Below, piece after piece: positions 6,709 to 15,200 of a stretch of 52,503 nucleotides of DNA. Each line of letters opens with the position of its first letter. Position 1 is the stretch's first letter. The position numbers were made by a program, and so were the translations under genes. This DNA is from Pseudomonas ovata (GTDB lineage: Bacteria; Pseudomonadota; Gammaproteobacteria; Pseudomonadales; Pseudomonadaceae), in NCBI RefSeq assembly GCF_003131185.1, contig NZ_QFFU01000035.1, positions 1 to 52,503 of the forward strand, given 5' to 3'. The notes below the pieces were generated by a model that ran no database searches, had not been told where the DNA came from, and saw only the letters and a list, made by a program, of their open reading frames with translations.

Positions 6709-9102
6709 ATGACCGATCTCCAGCATTCCCGGCAGCACTCCGATGAGCGAGCGACCCTGCTTGAACGCTTGATCTTCAACAATCGCCCTGTGGTGATCAT
6801 CCTCTGCCTGCTGACCAGCCTGGTGCTGGGCTGGCAGGCCTTGCAGGTCCGGCCCTCGACCAGCTTCGAGAAGATGATCCCGCTGGCGCATCCCTACATC
6901 CAGAACATGCTGGCGCATCGCAATGACCTGGCGAACCTGGGCAATACGGTGCGTATCTCGGTCGAAGCGACCCAAGGGGATATCTTTTCGAAGACGTACA
7001 TGGAGACCCTGCGCGGCATCCATGATGAGGCGTTCTACATTCCCGGCGTCGACCGCGCTGGGCTCAAGTCGCTGTGGAGCCCCAGCGTGCGCTGGACCGA
7101 AGTCACCGAAGAGGGCTTTGCCGGCGGCGAAGTGATTCCCAAGACCTATGACGGCACCGAGGCCAGCCTGGACGCGCTGCGCAACAACGTGCTCAAGTCC
7201 GGACAGGTCGGGCGCCTGGTGGCTAACGATTTCAAGTCCAGCATCGTCGAGGTGCCGCTGCTTGAGGCCTACCCGGACCCCAACGACCAGGGCACCTTGC
7301 TCAGCCTGGACTACCAGCAATTCTCCCATCAGCTTGAAGAAAAGATCCGCGACAAGTATCAGACGCAAAACCCTGACATCAAGGTGCATATCGTCGGCTT
7401 TGCCAAGAAGGTCGGTGACCTGATCGATGGTCTGTTCATGGTCGTGGCGTTCTTTGCCATCGCCTTTGCCATCACCCTGGTGCTGCTGATCTGGTTCACC
7501 CGCTGCATCCGCAGCACCATTGCGGTGCTCAGCACCACGATGATCGCCGTGCTCTGGCAACTGGGGCTGATGCACGTGGTCGGCTTCGGTATCGACCCGT
7601 ATTCGATGCTGGTGCCGTTTTTGATCTTTGCCATCGGCATTTCCCACGGCGTGCAGAAAATCAATGGCATCGCCCTGCAGTCGGGCGCTGCCGACAACGC
7701 GCTGACCGCCGCACGGCGTACGTTCCGGCAATTGTTCCTGCCGGGCATGATCGCGATCCTGGCCGACGCCGTGGGCTTTATTACCTTGTTGATCATCGAC
7801 ATCGGCGTGATTCGCGAACTCGCCATCGGCGCCTCGATCGGTGTAGCAGTCATTGTGTTCACCAACCTGATCCTGCTGCCGGTGGCGATCTCCTATGTGG
7901 GCATCAGCCCGCGGGCGATCAGTCGCAGCAAGCAGGATGCAATCAGCGAGCACCCGTTCTGGCGCCGCCTGTCCGGCTTTGCCAGCCCGGGCGTGGCGCG
8001 GGTGTCGGTGGTGCTGGCGTTGCTGGCCTTCGCCGGCGGGCTCTGGTACAGCCAGAACCTGAAGATCGGCGACCTGGACCAGGGCGCGCCGGAGTTGCGC
8101 CCGGACTCGCGCTACAACCAGGACAATGCCTTCATCATCCGGCATTACTCGACCAGTTCCGACGTGCTGGTGGTCATGGTCAAGACTCCGCCCGAGGGTT
8201 GCTCGGCCTACACCACCCTGGCGGCGATGGGCGAGTTGGCCTGGAAGATGGAAAACACCCCTGGCGTGCAGTCGACCGTGTCGCTGGTCAACGTGTCGCG
8301 CCAGGTGATCAAGGGCATGAACGAGGGCAGCCTGAAATGGGAGACGCTGTCGCGCAACAAGGATGTGCTCAACAGCTCGATTGCCCGTGCCGAGGGGTTG
8401 TACAACACCGATTGCTCGCTGGCGCCGCTGATGATTTTCCTCAACGACCACAAGGCCGAAACCCTGGACCGCGCCGTGCAGGCGGTGCAGGCGTTTGCCG
8501 ACCAGCATCCCGACCCGCAGCTGGAGTTCCTGCTGGCGGCGGGCAATGCCGGGATCGAGGCGGCCACCAACCAGGTCATCAAGCAATCGGAGTTTCTGAT
8601 TCTGCTGCTGGTGTACCTGTGCGTGGCCGGCATGTGCCTGCTCACCTTCCGCTCCTGGGCGGCGACCTTGTGCATTGTGCTGCCGCTGGTGTTGACCTCG
8701 GTGCTGGGCAATGCGCTGATGGCGCTGCTGGGCATCGGCGTCAAGGTCGCGACCTTGCCGGTGATCGCCCTGGGGGTCGGGATCGGGGTCGACTACGGCA
8801 TCTATATCTACAGCCGTCTGGAAAGCTTCCTGCGTGCCGGGCTGCCGTTGCAGGAAGCCTATTACCAGACCCTCAAGTCCACCGGCAAGGCGGTGCTGTT
8901 TACCGGGTTGTGCCTGGCGATCGGCGTGTGCACCTGGATATTCTCGGCCATCAAGTTCCAGGCCGACATGGGCCTGATGCTGACCTTCATGTTGCTGTGG
9001 AACATGTTCGGGGCGCTGTGGCTGCTGCCGGCGCTGGCGCACTTTCTGCTCAAGCCGCAGAAGATGGCCGGCAAGGTGGGGCATTCGCTGTTTTCCCATT
9101 GA
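6709..9102 (+). CDS. RND superfamily (MMPL-type) membrane exporter
   Basis: About 797 residues with the RND 'hydrophobe exporter' layout: one N-terminal helix (RPVVIILCLLTSLVLGW), a first periplasmic loop, a five-helix cluster (about 230-420), a second helix and periplasmic loop starting near PGVARVSVVLALLAF, and a final five-helix cluster (about 620-790). The two halves are internally related, as expected for the family. Three in-frame ATGs exist at 6679, 6700 and 6709. I prefer 6709 because AAGGA sits eight bases upstream, but 6679 overlaps the previous stop and is possible. It likely exports a lipid or other hydrophobic molecule together with the YCF48 protein; the DUF1302/DUF1329 genes often found with such pairs are not adjacent. 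Confidence 0.85.
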   Translation: MTDLQHSRQHSDERATLLERLIFNNRPVVIILCLLTSLVLGWQALQVRPSTSFEKMIPLAHPYIQNMLAHRNDLANLGNTVRISVEATQGDIFSKTYMETLRGIHDEAFYIPGVDRAGLKSLWSPSVRWTEVTEEGFAGGEVIPKTYDGTEASLDALRNNVLKSGQVGRLVANDFKSSIVEVPLLEAYPDPNDQGTLLSLDYQQFSHQLEEKIRDKYQTQNPDIKVHIVGFAKKVGDLIDGLFMVVAFFAIAFAITLVLLIWFTRCIRSTIAVLSTTMIAVLWQLGLMHVVGFGIDPYSMLVPFLIFAIGISHGVQKINGIALQSGAADNALTAARRTFRQLFLPGMIAILADAVGFITLLIIDIGVIRELAIGASIGVAVIVFTNLILLPVAISYVGISPRAISRSKQDAISEHPFWRRLSGFASPGVARVSVVLALLAFAGGLWYSQNLKIGDLDQGAPELRPDSRYNQDNAFIIRHYSTSSDVLVVMVKTPPEGCSAYTTLAAMGELAWKMENTPGVQSTVSLVNVSRQVIKGMNEGSLKWETLSRNKDVLNSSIARAEGLYNTDCSLAPLMIFLNDHKAETLDRAVQAVQAFADQHPDPQLEFLLAAGNAGIEAATNQVIKQSEFLILLLVYLCVAGMCLLTFRSWAATLCIVLPLVLTSVLGNALMALLGIGVKVATLPVIALGVGIGVDYGIYIYSRLESFLRAGLPLQEAYYQTLKSTGKAVLFTGLCLAIGVCTWIFSAIKFQADMGLMLTFMLLWNMFGALWLLPALAHFLLKPQKMAGKVGHSLFSH

Positions 9103-9161
9103 GCCTGGCACAGCGCTTTGCCCTATCATGGCGGCCTTTATCCGCCGTTTCGTGAGTGCAT

Positions 9162-9440
9162 ATGACAACTTCCAGCTTTCTGCAAACCCTGCAAGCCACC
9201 ACCCTGCTTGAGATCGACGGGCTGTATGCCTCGGATTTCAGCCTCGAAAACGGTCTGCAGATCGAGTGTATGGATGGCCGCGCGCGCAAGGTCTGGACCT
9301 TCAGCGCCGAGCAGGTGCAGGCTGCGTCCTTCGACGAATCGCTGCAAAGCTGGGTCATCAACAATGGTGAGTCCGATCATCGCGTGGTCTGCCTTGATGC
9401 TTTCAGCCCCAACGATGACGAAGAAGCCGACGAGGATTGA
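9162..9440 (+). CDS. Small conserved Pseudomonas protein (DUF5629-like)
   Basis: A 92-residue acidic cytoplasmic protein beginning MTTSSFLQTLQATT and ending in NDDEEADED. It resembles the DUF5629 family, which is conserved in Pseudomonas and has no known function. No signal or membrane segment is present. An in-frame GTG at 9156 is an alternative start; neither has a strong ribosome binding site. It stands alone between the exporter and the glucose-dehydrogenase-like gene. Confidence 0.7.
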   Translation: MTTSSFLQTLQATTLLEIDGLYASDFSLENGLQIECMDGRARKVWTFSAEQVQAASFDESLQSWVINNGESDHRVVCLDAFSPNDDEEADED

Positions 9441-9680
9441 TCCAGATCAGTCTTTGGCCACGCTTCAACCGCTAGACTGCCCCGGCGTGCCGGCCCGCTG
9501 ACAATCAATGCTCAGGGGCCCGGCATCGGTTGGTAGGGTGCCCGGAGCCTTTCGGGCACTACACACGGATGTGCTTGCCTTTTCTTGCCCCGCTCACGGG
9601 GTAACGACGTTTGCCGCGCCGGCTTTTGGCCGCGCCTCGGTTTCATGAAATCGAACGACAAGAAAAAACAGGGAGTTTCA
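9441..9680. promoter_or_regulatory. 240-base leader with hairpin and A-rich site before the gcd-like gene
   Basis: Contains a GTGCCCG/CGGGCAC hairpin (9538-9544 with 9553-9559, loop GAGCCTTT) and, next to the start codon, the A-rich run AACGACAAGAAAAAACAGGG (9654-9673). The hairpin lacks a T tract, so it is not an obvious terminator and may be a leader structure. The A-rich run fits an Hfq/Crc target. Confidence 0.4.
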
Positions 9681-10217
9681 ATGTCTATTCAAGGTGCGTT
9701 GAGCCGTGCACGGCTGTTTCCGACATTTCTCGGGGCCTCGCTGCTGGTGCTGGGCGTGGTGCAGATCATCGCCGGTTACCAGCTCGTCAGCCTCGGCGGT
9801 TCGTGTTACTTCCTGCTGTCCGGGCTGGGTCTGGTGATGTGCGGCCTGCTGCTGTTGCTGGCGCTGCGCGTGGCCATCTGGCTGTTCAGCCTGTGCCTGT
9901 CGCTGTGTACGGTCTGGTCGTTGTGGGACCTGGGCCTGGATCGCCAGCAACTGATGCCGCGATTGTTCATCTGGCTGCTGATCGGCATGGTGTTGCTGGC
10001 ACCCATCGCCCGGCAAGGCCTCAAGCCGATGCGCCGGCCGTTTTCCCTGACGCACCTGGTGGTTGCGCTGGCCATCACCGGCGTTTCCCTGGACCCGCTG
10101 GCCCAGATTCGCCAGTACCGTCCCGATTATCGCGGGCTGGCCACCTTGTTCATTCCCAGTATCAATGGGCTGCCTCTGGCCATGGAGGCCACGGCAGTGC
10201 TGGTGCCTGAAGGTTGA
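9681..10217 (+). CDS. Stand-alone membrane-anchor domain of membrane glucose dehydrogenase type
   Basis: A 178-residue protein with five predicted transmembrane helices. It resembles the N-terminal anchor of PQQ-dependent membrane glucose/quinate/shikimate dehydrogenases, including the start MSIQGALSRARLFP, the loop GGSCYFLLSGLGL and the WDLGLD segment. Full-length enzymes are about 800 residues, with the anchor followed by a large periplasmic propeller whose first residues are typically near 'VPEGDW..YGR'. Here the frame stops exactly at VPEG. So the propeller is missing, by truncation or because this is a separate small-subunit type protein. The ATG 9681 has a GGGAG site. The next gene is a secreted gluconolactonase, which acts on the product of glucose dehydrogenase, so the context fits periplasmic glucose oxidation. 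Confidence 0.75.
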   Translation: MSIQGALSRARLFPTFLGASLLVLGVVQIIAGYQLVSLGGSCYFLLSGLGLVMCGLLLLLALRVAIWLFSLCLSLCTVWSLWDLGLDRQQLMPRLFIWLLIGMVLLAPIARQGLKPMRRPFSLTHLVVALAITGVSLDPLAQIRQYRPDYRGLATLFIPSINGLPLAMEATAVLVPEG

Positions 10218-10258
10218 ACCTTGATGACTGGCGCATTGTCCTGTCTGAACAGACTATG

Positions 10259-10273
10259 ACAATAAAAAGGAGG
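10259..10273 (+). promoter_or_regulatory. A-rich ribosome binding region of the gluconolactonase gene
   Basis: ACAATAAAAAGGAGG combines a near-perfect Shine-Dalgarno (AAGGAGG, 10267-10273) with an AANAANAA-like run, a pattern seen in catabolite-repressed Pseudomonas genes. Confidence 0.4.
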
Positions 10274-10278
10274 CCATC

Positions 10279-11454
10279 ATGATCCAATCTTCACGGCCCT
10301 GGCTGGCGCTTGCCGGGGCACTCAGTCTCTTTTGCGCTCAGGCTCAGGGTATGTCAGACACCGATCTATTAGTGGGCACCTACACCCAAGGCAGCAGCCA
10401 GGGGATCTATCGCATGGGGTTCGACAGCCAGACCGGGCTGATCGAGCCCGGACCGCGCCAGGTGGTGCAGACCGACAACCCCTCCTGGCTGACGCTGTCG
10501 CGAGAAGGACATTACCTGTTCGCCGTCAACGAGAACGGCCCCGGCCAGCGTGATGAGCGAGGCAAGGTCAGCAGTTACAGCATTGATCCCGCTACCCGGC
10601 AGCTGACGCTGATCAATCAGGTGGCCAGCCAGAGCGATGAGCCGACCCACGCCAGCCTGACCCCGGACCAACGCTTTTTGCTGGTGGCCAATTATGCGGT
10701 TCAGTCAAAACCGGGCGGCTTGCTGACGGTGTTGCCGGTGGGTGAGGGTGGGCAACTCGGGGACGCGGTGCAAACGCACGGGCCCAATGCGCCCAGCAAG
10801 GTCAATCGTGAGCGACAAGCCTCGTCGCATGTGCACTCGGTGGTGCCCGACCCTGAGGGCAAGTATGTCGTGGCCGCCGACCTGGGCGCCGACCGCTTGT
10901 TTGTTTATCGCTATCACGCCGACCAGCCGCAACCGCTGCAGTGGATGAAAAAGCAATCGAACGTTGTCCTGCCCAAAGGCAGCGGGCCACGACACCTGTT
11001 GTTCAGCAAGGACGGCTTGCATGCCTGGCTGACCCTGGAAATGTCCGGGCAGGTGGCGGTGTTCGATTACCTGGATGGCAAGTTTCGCCGCACGCAACTG
11101 GTCGACCTCAAGGGCGCCGAGCGCAAGGCCAATGGCGCCAGCGGCCTGCATGCATCGGCGGACGGGCGTTTTCTGTATGTGGCCAACCGTGGCGAGGTCA
11201 ACGAGATGCTGGTGTTCAGCATCGACCCCACCACTGGCCAGTTGAAGGAAATCCAGCGGCGTTCGGTCGAAGGACGTGAGCCGCGTGAATTCAGTATCGA
11301 TCCCTCCGGCAAGTTCCTGCTGATCGCCAACCAGAAAAGCAACCAGATCGTCACCTTGCGCCGCGATCCGCAGACCGGCCTGTTGGGCGATATCGTGCAG
11401 GCACTGGATTTCGATGCGCCGTCATCACTGGTCTTTCTGCCCGACCCGCAGTAA
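10279..11454 (+). CDS. ppgL: Periplasmic gluconolactonase (YbhE/PpgL-type seven-bladed propeller)
   Basis: A 391-residue lactonase-family protein with an N-terminal signal peptide (core WLALAGALSLFCAQAQG). The mature protein begins with the family hallmark LLVGTYTQGSSQGIY. Repeated blade motifs such as PTHASLTPDQRFLLVANY, SHVHSVVPDPEGKYVVAADLG, GPRHLLFSKDG and LHASADGRFLYVANRG place it in the 6-phosphogluconolactonase/YbhE family. The signal peptide argues for the periplasmic gluconolactonase role described for PpgL in Pseudomonas: opening glucono-delta-lactone made by membrane glucose dehydrogenase. It follows the anchor-only dehydrogenase gene by 61 bases with a strong ribosome binding site. 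Confidence 0.82.
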   Translation: MIQSSRPWLALAGALSLFCAQAQGMSDTDLLVGTYTQGSSQGIYRMGFDSQTGLIEPGPRQVVQTDNPSWLTLSREGHYLFAVNENGPGQRDERGKVSSYSIDPATRQLTLINQVASQSDEPTHASLTPDQRFLLVANYAVQSKPGGLLTVLPVGEGGQLGDAVQTHGPNAPSKVNRERQASSHVHSVVPDPEGKYVVAADLGADRLFVYRYHADQPQPLQWMKKQSNVVLPKGSGPRHLLFSKDGLHAWLTLEMSGQVAVFDYLDGKFRRTQLVDLKGAERKANGASGLHASADGRFLYVANRGEVNEMLVFSIDPTTGQLKEIQRRSVEGREPREFSIDPSGKFLLIANQKSNQIVTLRRDPQTGLLGDIVQALDFDAPSSLVFLPDPQ

Positions 11455-11482
11455 GCCAACGGCTCTGGCCCGCGCCGTTGGC
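11455..11482 (+). terminator. Hairpin after the gluconolactonase gene
   Basis: GCCAACGG / CCGTTGGC form an eight-pair stem with a 12-base loop starting right after the stop codon. No T tract follows, so it may be Rho-assisted or a 3' stabilising hairpin. Confidence 0.45.
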
Positions 11483-11615
11483 GGGCTACAGCCATTATCA
11501 TTCGCAGTGATAGAAGCTAGTGCTGCAAAAGATTTTTGCCAGACCCGCCTCGGGAGTAAGTTTGACCCATGGCCCCAGCGGCCCGGACCTGAAACCCCTT
11601 CCGAGGAATCGCCCC

Positions 11616-11804
11616 ATGAACTTCAATATGTTTTCCATCATTGCTGCATCGGCCATCTCTGCCACTGTTGCCCTGCCTGCCAGCGCCAGTTCGGAAATCA
11701 CCGAAAAAAGACTGCATGCCAACCAGACCCAGAGCTACACCCCGCAGTACCTGCAACAGAGCGCCAACTTTTACGCCGCCCTTGATCATAAAAGCGTGCG
11801 TTGA
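11616..11804 (+). CDS. Small exported protein of unknown function
   Basis: A 62-residue protein with a clear signal peptide: MNFNMFSIIAASAISATVAL, then cleavage near PASA-SSEI. The mature peptide of about 36 residues is polar (SSEITEKRLHANQTQSYTPQ). GAGGAA lies ten bases upstream of ATG 11616. No family is recognised. It is monocistronic; a repeat and a terminator follow. Confidence 0.6.
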   Translation: MNFNMFSIIAASAISATVALPASASSEITEKRLHANQTQSYTPQYLQQSANFYAALDHKSVR

Positions 11805-11819
11805 AACACAGCACTCAAT

Positions 11820-11919
11820 GAAGCTTTCGCGAGCCTGTTAGCCCACTTTCCTGGCGACCCCTGCTCATCGCGCAGCAGACTACGCAGACCTCGTCGGCCA
11901 GCCGGTTCGCGAAAGCTTC
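11820..11919. repeat. Long inverted repeat (REPIN-like)
   Basis: Perfect 13-base arms GAAGCTTTCGCGA (11820-11832) and TCGCGAAAGCTTC (11907-11919) flank about 74 bases with a smaller inner CTGC/GCAG hairpin. The 'TTCGCGAA' core is common in Pseudomonas extragenic palindromes. Confidence 0.6.
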
Positions 11920-11931
11920 GCTTATATTCGT

Positions 11932-11969
11932 CATCCCCGCAGGGTACTCTCTGCGGGGATGTTTCTTTT
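11932..11969 (+). terminator. Rho-independent terminator
   Basis: CATCCCCGCAG / CTGCGGGGATG form an 11-pair perfect stem with an eight-base loop, followed by TTTCTTTT. It is placed to end the small exported-protein transcript. Confidence 0.85.
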
Positions 11970-12102
11970 GGGCCATACAAAAGATTCAACTTTCAGGACC
12001 GGCAGGCATCAATACCAGTGATCGCCGGTATGCAAAGACATGCTTTCTCATGGATCAACCTTTGAAGCACTCTGGTGCGACGCAAAGACGAGGAATTCAA
12101 AC

Positions 12103-12273
12103 ATGGCCACTGCACTGCTTCATTCGATCAAGCAAGGCGCCTGGATTGCCATTGCCCTGTACGTGGTGCTCATTGGTGTGGTCACTGTGACCAGCATGAG
12201 CCCGAGCCTGACCGACGCCCAGGCGCCGGTGGTGGTGCACAGCGCCGAGCCAGCCACCGCTCACGCGTCCTGA
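12103..12273 (+). CDS. Small single-pass membrane protein
   Basis: A 56-residue protein with one hydrophobic helix (about 13-31, GAWIAIALYVVLIGVVTVTS) and a polar C-terminal tail ending PATAHAS. GAGGAA precedes ATG 12103 by eight bases. Its function is unknown. It converges with sbcC, ending 20 bases before the end of that gene. Confidence 0.6.
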   Translation: MATALLHSIKQGAWIAIALYVVLIGVVTVTSMSPSLTDAQAPVVVHSAEPATAHAS

Positions 12274-12293
12274 CGGCCGTCGAGTGGGGTTGC

Positions 12294-15200
12294 TCATGAC
12301 CCTACCTCCAGCGTGCTCAGGCCATTGCCCTGGCGCTTGACCCGGATCTGCACGGCGATGCGCTCGTGCATTTCCTGCACATGGGAAATCACCCCGACCT
12401 TGCGCCCCTGTGCCTGCAGGCCATCCAGCGCATCCATGGCCAGTTGCAGTGATTCGGGGTCCAGGCTGCCGAAACCTTCGTCGATGAACAGCGACTCGAT
12501 GCGCAAGGTGCTGGACGCCATCGACGCCAGCCCCAGTGCCAACGCCAGCGACACCAGGAACGTTTCGCCGCCCGACAGCGAATGCACCGAACGCATCTCG
12601 TCACCCATCTCGGTGTCCAGCACCAGCAGGCCCAGCAGGCTGCCACCACGCTTCAGGCGGTAGCGGCGCACCAGTTGACGCAACTGGGCGTTGGCGTGGT
12701 GCACCAGCAGGTCGAGGTTGTAGGCCTGGGCCAGCTTGCGGAAGCGATCACCCTCGGCCGAACCGATCAGCTCGGCCAGGCGCCCCCAGCGCAGCCGCTC
12801 GGCACTGGCCCATTCGATACGCGCCTGCAATTCACCACTTTCGGCCTGGCGCCGCTGGTCTTCACTGACCTGTGCGCGCAGGTCGGCGCACACTTGCTCG
12901 CTCAGGGCGAGCTCGGCCTGAGTGCTCAGCAGTGCCTCGGCCAGGGCCGCGGCATCGCTACCGGACTGTTGCGCTTCATGCTGACTCAGGCGCTGCTCGC
13001 GCTCCTGGACCAATACCCTGGCCTGTTCCAGGGCTTTGTCGCTGGCGTGCAGGCGCTGGCGCAAAGGCTCGACCTGTGCCGGATCGAAATCCAGCAAGGC
13101 CTGCAGGGTATTGTCGTCCAGTTGCGAATGGGCGTTGCGCCAGGCAGCGAGCTGTTCGAGCAGTCCAAGGTATTCACTTTGCAGGTCCTGGTGCTGTTGC
13201 TGGCCGGCGTTCAGTTCGGCTGCCAGCTGGATGAGCTGCGCCTGATTGTCCTGAAAGGCCTGTGCGGCCTCGGCTTGCGCACTGCGGGCCTGTTCGACAC
13301 CTTGCTCCAGTGCCTGTTGCCAGTGTTCGGCACGGGCATGCGTGCCCAGCAAGTCGCTCAAGGCCGCCTGGCTGGCGTGCTGCTGATCGCTCAATTGCTG
13401 CACGTGCTGTTGCAGTTCGAGCTGGCGCTGCCGGTCGCTGCTCAACGTGTGCTGGAGTTGCTCGACAGCCTTCTGCCGCTCGGCCTGTTCCTGCTCCTCA
13501 TCCTGCTGCTGTTCGATCAGTGCCAGGCGCTCGCCCACCTGTTGTTCCAGGCGCATGACGCTGGCACTGGTGTCGTCGCGCAAGGCCGCCAGGGTGTCAT
13601 CGGGCAGGACACCGGCCAGTGCATCAAGCGCTTCCTCAAGGCGTTCGCGGTCAGCGTGCAGTTGCCGCTGTTGCTCTTCGACCTGCCGAGTGGCGTCCTG
13701 GCTGGTCAGCTGCGCCTGTTGCAACTGATGCTGCAACTGAGCGGCGTCCTGTTGCAGCGTGAGCAGGGCCTGCTGGCGCTGTTCGTCCTTGAGAATCACT
13801 TCGTTGAGCTGGTCGAGCTGGCGGGCCAGCCAGGCGCTGCGCTCGGCCTCGGCGCGATCGAGCACGGCAGCGGCCTGCGGATGGTCCTGCAACTGCGCGG
13901 TCAACTGCTGTTGCTGGTCTTGCAACTGTTTGTGCTGCTGCAAGGCATCCTTTTGCCGCGCAATGACTACGCCGACCTGTTCACGCAGCTGGCTGCGCTG
14001 GTCCTTGAGTTCGTCCACGGCCTTTTCGGCACGGCTTTGCTCGCTTTCATCATGCTCGGCCAGGCCTTGCAGCACCGCCTCGGGCTTGTGCCAGGGGTGA
14101 TCGGCGCTGCCGCACACCGGGCAGGGCTGCAGGTTTTGCAACTGGCTGCGCAGAGCCTCGACACTGGCACTGCGGGCCAGGCGCTGGCGATCAAGCAATT
14201 GTCGGGTGACGATCAGCGTCTGTTCGGCGACCTTGAGTTGCTCGGCCACGGCCATGCCCTGGGCCGTGAGGTGTTCGCGTTCCTGCTGGGCGCTGTGCAA
14301 TTGCTCGCCCAGCGCCTGCAAGGGCGCATCGAGGGCTTGCCGGCTGCTCCACAGGCGGCTGAGATCTTCGATGGCGCGGTGCTGCTTGCGGTTGTCCTGC
14401 AGCAGGCCACCGAGCAATTGCAGGTGCTCGGTGACCGCCTGAGGCTCGACATCCGCTTCGCGGTAGAGCACGTCCAGCGCGCTGCGTTGCACCCCCAATT
14501 GCTGCTCGGCTTCCATCGCCCGCTGCACCAGGGCCGGTAACTCGTGCTGCCCCTGGCGCACGCGGTTGGCAGTCAGGGTCAGGGTTTTGAGGCGATCACG
14601 CCAGGCGCTCCAGGCCTGGGTCAGCGGCGCCAGCGATGTGCTGGCCTGCAGTTGCCCGGTGATTGTCTCCAGGCGCTGGGCGACCTGTTGCTGTCGGTCG
14701 AGCAGCGCCTTCAGTTGCGCCTGGCCCTGTTCATACGCTTGTGCACTGTGTTGCTGTTGCGTACGGGCCTTGTCCAGCCCCTCGGCCAGGTGACTCAAGG
14801 TGTTCTGGGCATCGAACGCCTGCTGCAGGCGTGGCCGGACCTCGACGAGCTGCTGCTGGGCGGCCTGTAGCGTGGTATGCGCGCTGTCGCGGCGCGCTTG
14901 CAGGTCTGTGGCCTGGGCGTCCAGTTCGATCCGGCGGGCTTGTTGTTGAGCGATACGCTCGGCCAGCGGCGTCAGTTGTGCGTGCAGTGAGGCCTGGCGG
15001 GCAAAGTGATGACGCTGTGGCGCCAGCGTTTGCAGATGCTCCAACTGCTGGCGCAGCTCACCGAGCTGTTGCCAGTCCTGCTCGGCGGTCGTCAGGGTGT
15101 GGCGCGCCTCAAGGGCTTCATCGCCCAAGCGTTGCAGTTGCGCCAGCCATTGCTGTTGTAGCTCCAGCGCGCGCAGCCTGGCCTGTTGCGCCTTGAACTG

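Noticed and set aside
6364..9168. 934-codon minus-strand frame opposite the RND exporter
   Set aside because: His/Gln/Arg-rich shadow translation without domains; exporter frame has complete helices.
11493..11512. Fur-box-like CATTATCATTCGCAGTGATA before the small exported protein
   Set aside because: Only half of the Fur consensus fits and the second half is broken; no iron-linked gene nearby.
12582..14540. 652-codon plus-strand frame opposite sbcC
   Set aside because: Leu/Gln-rich mirror of the SbcC coiled coil; not a membrane protein gene despite hydrophobicity.
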